The position numbers and the translations under genes are program-made. From NCBI GenBank assembly GCA_022773425.1, contig JALFBM010000034.1:1-38028 (forward strand): 38,028 nt of DNA, written 5' to 3'. Every line of letters starts with the position of its first letter. Positions within the stretch are counted from its first letter, which is position 1. Origin of the DNA: Selenomonadaceae bacterium. GTDB taxonomy: Bacteria > Bacillota > Negativicutes > Selenomonadales > Selenomonadaceae. The notes beneath the pieces are model-generated. The model searched no databases, was not told the DNA's origin, and saw nothing but the letters and a program-made list of their open reading frames with translations. Positions 34,581 to 38,028 of this stretch are shown here, piece after piece.

Positions 34581-35930
34581 TTACGGGCGCAGCACCTCTC
34601 CTTTCAGCACCCAGGTCTGCGGATGCGTGATGCGGATGCGGCGGAAGTCGCCCGGGGCCTCGTCTGTGTGCGGGAACAGCACAAGCTTGTTCTGGCGCGT
34701 ACGGCCCTGCCATACGGCGGCATCGTGTTTGCTCGGCCCCTCGACCAGGACCTCCTGCTCCGTGCCGCGCAGCTTCTCGTTGATGGCAAGCGAGATCTCG
34801 TTTTGCACGGCCATCAGCGCGTTCAACCGCTCCTTTTTCACGCTTTCGGGGACCTGGCCTTCCATGTTCGCCGCGGGCGTTCCCGAGCGCTTCGAATAAA
34901 GGAACGTGTAGGCCGAGTCGTAGCGGATCTCGCGCAGGAAATCGAGCATCTCCTCAAAATCCTCGTCCGTCTCGCCGGGGAAGCCGACGATGAGATCCGT
35001 CGTCAGCGCAACGTCCGGGATGGCCGCGCGAATGCGCCCGACGAGCGCCTTGTAGCTCTCGACCGTGTAGACGCGGTTCATGGCTTTCAGCATCCGGTTG
35101 CTGCCGTACTGCACCGGCAGGTGAATGTGCTCGCAGAGATGTTTCCCCCGCGCGATCGTCTCGATGAGCTTGTCCGAGAGGTCCTTCGGATGCGACGTCA
35201 TGAAGCGCACGCGCTCGATGCCCGGCACGGCGTCAACCATCGCGAGCAGGTCGGCAAAGTCGGTTTCGCCCGGCTTGCCGTTCACTTTGCCATAGGAATT
35301 CACGTTCTGCCCAAGCAGCGTGACCTCCTTGTAGCCCTGCTGCACGGCCTGCTCCACCTCGCGCACGACGTCCTGCGGCGCGCGGCTCCGCTCGCGGCCG
35401 CGCACATACGGCACGATGCAGTATGTGCAGAAATTGTTGCAGCCGTACATGATCGGCACCCATGCCGAAAGCGTCCCCTCGCGCGCGATCGGCGCGTCCT
35501 GCTTCGGCAGCTCCGTCTCGCCAAAGCTCGTGTCGACGATATGGCCGCGCTCCGCCTCGATCTCGCGCACGACGCGCGTCAGCTCATGCACCTTGTTCGT
35601 GCCGAGCACAAAATCGATATGCGGTGCGCGCGCGATCAGTGCGTCGCCCTCCTTCTGCGCCATGCAGCCCGTGATGCCGAAGATCAGCGCCGGATTTTTC
35701 TCCTTGAGGTGTTTGATCTCCCCGATTTTTCCGTAGACTTTGTCCTCTGCCGTCTCTCGCACACAGCAGGTGTTCAGCAGAATCAGGTCGGCTTCCTCCC
35801 TATTCTCCGTGCGCTCGTACCCGATCGTCTCCAGCTGCCCCTCCATGCGCTCCGCGTCGCTGACGTTCATCTGGCATCCGTAAACTACGATTTCTGCGAA
35901 CCGGTGAACTTTCCCATCGATAATCTTCAT
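34581..35930 (-). CDS. miaB: tRNA-2-methylthio-N6-dimethylallyladenosine synthase
   Basis: A 449-residue radical SAM methylthiotransferase that modifies adenosine 37 of tRNAs reading UNN codons. The N-terminal domain has YGCQMNVSDAERM near residue 18 and NTCCVRETAEDKVYGKIGEI near 53. The cluster motif is GCNNFCTYCIVPYVRGRERSR near 155. GFPGETDEDFEE follows, and a TRAM domain ends the protein. YGCQMN and the PYVRGRE stretch distinguish it from RimO. First gene of the miaB-mutS-mutL cluster, with a promoter about 45 bases upstream. Confidence 0.96.
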   Translation of the reverse strand: MKIIDGKVHRFAEIVVYGCQMNVSDAERMEGQLETIGYERTENREEADLILLNTCCVRETAEDKVYGKIGEIKHLKEKNPALIFGITGCMAQKEGDALIARAPHIDFVLGTNKVHELTRVVREIEAERGHIVDTSFGETELPKQDAPIAREGTLSAWVPIMYGCNNFCTYCIVPYVRGRERSRAPQDVVREVEQAVQQGYKEVTLLGQNVNSYGKVNGKPGETDFADLLAMVDAVPGIERVRFMTSHPKDLSDKLIETIARGKHLCEHIHLPVQYGSNRMLKAMNRVYTVESYKALVGRIRAAIPDVALTTDLIVGFPGETDEDFEEMLDFLREIRYDSAYTFLYSKRSGTPAANMEGQVPESVKKERLNALMAVQNEISLAINEKLRGTEQEVLVEGPSKHDAAVWQGRTRQNKLVLFPHTDEAPGDFRRIRITHPQTWVLKGEVLRP

Positions 35931-35971
35931 GTATAAAAATCCGTCCTTTTTTTCATGATAATCAATAGATT

Positions 35972-36000
35972 ATTCTATCAGATAGAAGCTTTTTTGTCTA
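35972..36000 (-). promoter_or_regulatory. SigmaA-type promoter of miaB
   Basis: Minus strand TAGACA (35995-36000), 17-base spacer, TAGAAT (35972-35977); each box has one mismatch to consensus. The leader would be about 35 bases. Confidence 0.7.
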
Positions 36001-36091
36001 TCACATTCTCTACCATGTCTGCGTAAGGCCGTCTGCTCCAAAGTGTCCGGCAGCTTTAGCCAGGGCCGCAGCACCGCGCACTGGTTTTGAA

Positions 36092-36120
36092 GTGCAGAAA
36101 TGCCAGCAATATGCTATACT
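36092..36120 (+). promoter_or_regulatory. Promoter of the small toxin-like gene
   Basis: Plus strand TGCTATACT (36112-36120) is an extended -10; a poor -35 (GTGCAG, 36092-36097) is 17 bases away, and a better TTGAAG (36087-36092) is 22 bases away. The transcript would start near 36127. Confidence 0.5.
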
Positions 36121-36147
36121 TGTATCGGCGGTCGATGAGTTGGCCTT

Positions 36148-36162
36148 CCCTTTAAGCAAGGG
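36148..36162 (+). promoter_or_regulatory. Hairpin covering the ribosome-binding site of the toxin-like gene
   Basis: CCCTT (36148-36152) pairs perfectly with AAGGG (36158-36162) around a 5-base loop. The AAGGG is the core of the AAGGGGGTG ribosome-binding site, so folding would hide it. Such masking is common in type I toxin messages. Confidence 0.55.
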
Positions 36163-36172
36163 GGTGATGCTC

Positions 36173-36247
36173 ATGACGAACGAAGAGCTTGCATTATTGC
36201 TGGCATTTCTTCAGTTGGTTGTTAGCATTATCGCGTTGTTGAAGTAA
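36173..36247 (+). CDS. Putative type I toxin: 24-residue membrane peptide (holin-like toxin type)
   Basis: The peptide starts MTNEELALLLAFLQLVVSII and ends ALLK. A short acidic N-terminus leads into a single hydrophobic helix with a Lys end, the layout of Firmicutes holin-like type I toxins (TxpA/BsrG and Hol_Tox groups). These peptides insert into the cell membrane and are normally silenced by an antisense RNA. AAGGGGGTG is 8 bases before the ATG at 36173; an in-frame ATG at 36167 lies too close to that site. It is in an otherwise gene-free 500-base region with its own promoter, a masked ribosome-binding site and a candidate antisense RNA. Toxicity is inferred. Confidence 0.6.
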   Translation: MTNEELALLLAFLQLVVSIIALLK

Positions 36248-36265
36248 TTCACACGTAAGGCTAAG

Positions 36266-36357
36266 CAAAAGAACCTCACGCTTTCTTCAATCTTGGTAAG
36301 AAAAGGAAGGCTGACGGTTCGAAGCATCGGCCGCTCTTCTATTGCAAGATCAACGCT
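36266..36357 (-). ncRNA. Candidate antisense RNA (type I antitoxin)
   Basis: A perfect minus-strand TATAAT lies at 36364-36369, predicting a start near 36357. Reading leftward, a long imperfect hairpin between 36316-36320 (GAACC on this strand) and 36271-36275 (GGTTC), with inner TTTCTT/AAGAAA pairs, is followed by TTTT at 36267-36270, a plausible terminator. The RNA of about 90 bases would be complementary to the 3' untranslated part of the toxin-like message, which ends its coding part at 36247. The -35 is poor (TACCGA). Confidence 0.4.
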
Positions 36358-36363
36358 AGCTTG

Positions 36364-36369
36364 ATTATA
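36364..36369 (-). promoter_or_regulatory. -10 box for the candidate antisense RNA
   Basis: TATAAT on the minus strand, with no clear -35. It faces the toxin-like gene. Confidence 0.4.
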
Positions 36370-36428
36370 ACACAATATGTTGCTAGTCGGTAGTATCTCT
36401 TTTTTTACGATTACCTTCTTTTGATGGA

Positions 36429-37445
36429 TTAGTGTACTTCGCCAAGGTTGTTTTTGTCGATGATCAGCGGCGTGCAGAGATAGGCCGGTACGGTAATGAC
36501 GCCGTTGTTGTAGGATTTGACGTCGTTGATATCCGGCTGGGTTCCTTCGACTACCGCTTTTATCATGCGGACGGTCTTCGCTACGAGCAGTTCCGGATCT
36601 TTGTAGATGGTGATCGTCTGCTGGCCGCCTCGGATCGCCTCGAGCGCCTTGCTTTCCGCATCCTGCCCGGTCAAAAGCGGCATGGTGGTGTAACCGCCCG
36701 CGGCCAACGCCTCGCGGATTTCTCCGGCGATACCGTCGTTCGGCGAAAGGATCACATCCAGATGCTGTCCCGCATCGGGGCCATTCAGCAGGCGGGTCAT
36801 GCGCTCACCGGCGTTTTTCGGCTCCCACCCTTTCGTATTGACCTGCTCAAAGGACTGCTCGCCGGAGGGGATCACCAGCTGCCCCTTATCGATATAGGGC
36901 TGCAGGACAGCCATCGCCGCGGAGAAGAACAAATGCGCATTGTTGTCGGCAGGATCTCCGGCAAAGACCTCCATGCGGAACGGACCTGCGCCGTTTTTGA
37001 GCTGCAACGCAGATTCGATATAGTCGCCCATGGCCTCACCGACGGCTTCGTTGTCAAACGAAGCATAATACGATACCGCATCGGTGTTCATGATCAGGCG
37101 ATCGTAAGCGATCACGGGAATGTTCTTTTCCTTGGCTTCCGCGAGGACGTCGGTCAACGCCTCGCCATCAACCGCGCCGATGACCAGGCATTTCGGATGG
37201 GCTGCAATCTGTTTTTTGATTTGGTCAATTTGCTGGTCAGCGGTATCGGCAAACTGCAGATCGACGACGAAGCCTTCTTTTTCCAGCATTTCCTGAATGG
37301 CCTGTCCGTTTTTCTGCCAGCTGGAAGATGAATTGGCAAAGGAAACCGCAACGCTTTTCTCCGCGCCGCTGCCGCCGCATCCCGCCAGCAGAAACAAAGC
37401 GACGGCCAATACGGCCAGACTGAACCATGTGATATATTTCTTCAT
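36429..37445 (-). CDS. Sugar-binding periplasmic lipoprotein (ChvE/XylF-like, type I fold)
   Basis: A 338-residue lipoprotein with lipobox LLAGC (Cys about residue 23). The mature part is a type I periplasmic binding protein: VAVSFANSSSSWQKNGQAIQ, VDLQFADTADQQIDQIKKQI, CLVIGAVDGEALTDVL, IPVIAYDRLIMNT near 105-120, ILSPNDGIAGEI and LLTGQDAES. IAYDRLI and the NDG/GQDAE strands are typical of the ChvE and xylose-binding group, so an aldose monosaccharide ligand is likely. GAGGGGG precedes the ATG. It begins 12 bases after the chemoreceptor stop; no transporter genes follow in the window. Confidence 0.88.
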   Translation of the reverse strand: MKKYITWFSLAVLAVALFLLAGCGGSGAEKSVAVSFANSSSSWQKNGQAIQEMLEKEGFVVDLQFADTADQQIDQIKKQIAAHPKCLVIGAVDGEALTDVLAEAKEKNIPVIAYDRLIMNTDAVSYYASFDNEAVGEAMGDYIESALQLKNGAGPFRMEVFAGDPADNNAHLFFSAAMAVLQPYIDKGQLVIPSGEQSFEQVNTKGWEPKNAGERMTRLLNGPDAGQHLDVILSPNDGIAGEIREALAAGGYTTMPLLTGQDAESKALEAIRGGQQTITIYKDPELLVAKTVRMIKAVVEGTQPDINDVKSYNNGVITVPAYLCTPLIIDKNNLGEVH

Positions 37446-37457
37446 GATCTGACCCCC

Positions 37458-38028
37458 TCAAATCTGGAACTTCGCCGTGGACGATGACAATTCCTGTGCG
37501 AGATCGGACAGTTTCCGGCTGGCGCCGGCCACTTCATCCATAGAGGCCGACTGCTCTTCTGTCGCCGCCGATACCGATTCGGTTTCCGCGGCGACATCGC
37601 GTCCGGATTTGTCAATGCCTTCCATGACCTTTACGAGCGATTCGGCCCGTCCTGTGGATTCGCGGGCTTCCTGCAGGATCGTATCGGCTTGTGCCGTCAG
37701 ATCGGTCACGGCTTCGGAGATATGTTCAAAGGCTTCACCAGCCTCGGCCACGACTTCCCGTCCGCTCTGTACGTCCTCAGTTCCTTTTCTCATGCGCTCG
37801 ACGGCCTGCTCCGTATCCTGACGGATGGTGTGGATGAGCTCTGCGATCTTCTGCGCCGCCGTGTCGGATTCCTCGGCGAGCTTCCGTACTTCTTCCGCGA
37901 CGACGGAGAAGCCGCGCCCGGCTTCACCGGCACGGGCCGCTTCAATAGCTGCGTTGAGAGAGAGCAGATTCGTCTGCTCGGCAATCCCCGAGATCGTGAC
38001 GGAAATCTGTCCAATCTCCGTCGAGCGG
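37458..38028 (-). CDS. Methyl-accepting chemotaxis protein, C-terminal part (gene runs off the window)
   Basis: An open frame from the window edge to the stop at 37458 encodes about 189 residues of the cytoplasmic signalling domain. The hairpin tip that contacts CheA and CheW is seen as [20 protein letters not shown] followed by [21 protein letters not shown]. The rest is heptad-rich coiled coil with a methylation-type stretch [12 protein letters not shown] near the end. It ends in SSTAKFQI, without a CheR-docking pentapeptide. The sensor and membrane parts are outside. The sugar-binding lipoprotein gene follows 12 bases later, so the pair is likely co-transcribed. Confidence 0.93.
   Translation of the reverse strand, partial: RSTEIGQISVTISGIAEQTNLLSLNAAIEAARAGEAGRGFSVVAEEVRKLAEESDTAAQKIAELIHTIRQDTEQAVERMRKGTEDVQSGREVVAEAGEAFEHISEAVTDLTAQADTILQEARESTGRAESLVKVMEGIDKSGRDVAAETESVSAATEEQSASMDEVAGASRKLSDLAQELSSSTAKFQI

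Larger units (their letters stand above)
35931..36428. other. Gene-poor intergenic region between the sugar-binding protein and miaB
   Basis: These 500 bases contain the miaB promoter on the left, the toxin-like gene with its promoter and antisense RNA in the middle, and an AT-rich end at 36360-36428. No further coding frame or terminator for the sugar-binding protein gene is evident. The stretch 36001-36085 holds nothing I can name. Confidence 0.6.

Noticed and set aside
1-38028. CRISPR arrays, tRNA or rRNA genes, prophage genes, replication origin.
   Set aside because: No regularly spaced repeats, no tRNA cloverleaf or rRNA sequence, and no phage structural genes were noticed on reading both strands.

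Overview
The window reads as the chromosome of a diderm member of the Firmicutes, most likely Negativicutes (a Selenomonas- or Mitsuokella-like genus). The placement is inferred. It rests on Firmicutes-type AddA/AddB nuclease-helicase genes and a miaB-mutS-mutL cluster sitting beside an outer-membrane polysaccharide export protein, which requires a second membrane. Most of the window is GC-rich. Almost every gene is on the minus strand; the exceptions are a repeat protein at 11282-11710, hsp20 at 21199-21651 and a tiny toxin-like ORF at 36173-36247.

Right end to left: 37458-38028 is the end of a chemoreceptor, followed 12 bases later by a sugar-binding lipoprotein. 35931-36428 is an intergenic region with a putative type I toxin-antitoxin locus: a 24-residue membrane peptide with a hairpin over its ribosome-binding site and a candidate antisense RNA. 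28988-35930 is a tRNA-modification and mismatch-repair cluster, miaB, mutS, mutL and an RsmJ-like methyltransferase. 24724-28905 holds an orphan iron-type substrate-binding protein, rimO, pncC and a secreted His/Pro-rich protein. 21737-24599 holds uppP, then pth and an uncharacterised radical SAM protein. hsp20 follows on the plus strand. 11759-20957 is a probable operon of cheR, a degenerate phenylacetate-CoA-ligase-like gene, addB and addA, closed by a bidirectional terminator.

From a good promoter at 11093-11121 leftward to the window edge runs a surface-polysaccharide operon: outer-membrane export protein, initiating sugar-phosphate transferase, DUF4422 protein, Wzz chain-length regulator, two GT4 glycosyltransferases, a Wzy-like polymerase and a Gtf3-like glycosyltransferase. 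The left half (about 219-5040) is strikingly AT-rich, and the change falls inside the 3' end of wzz, as expected for a swapped serotype cassette. An IS3-family transposase start lies at the left edge. No Wzx flippase or tyrosine kinase is visible.

Most interesting for follow-up: (1) a two-gene module, an ABC/SMC-like ATPase plus a small protein with a PD-(D/E)XK-like motif, inside the polysaccharide operon, which could be a defence or toxin system; (2) the type I toxin-antitoxin locus at 36087-36369; (3) an orphan two-repeat protein with its own strong promoter; (4) the ligase-like protein that has lost its nucleotide-binding loop. All functional statements come from reading motifs by eye; no database search was run.
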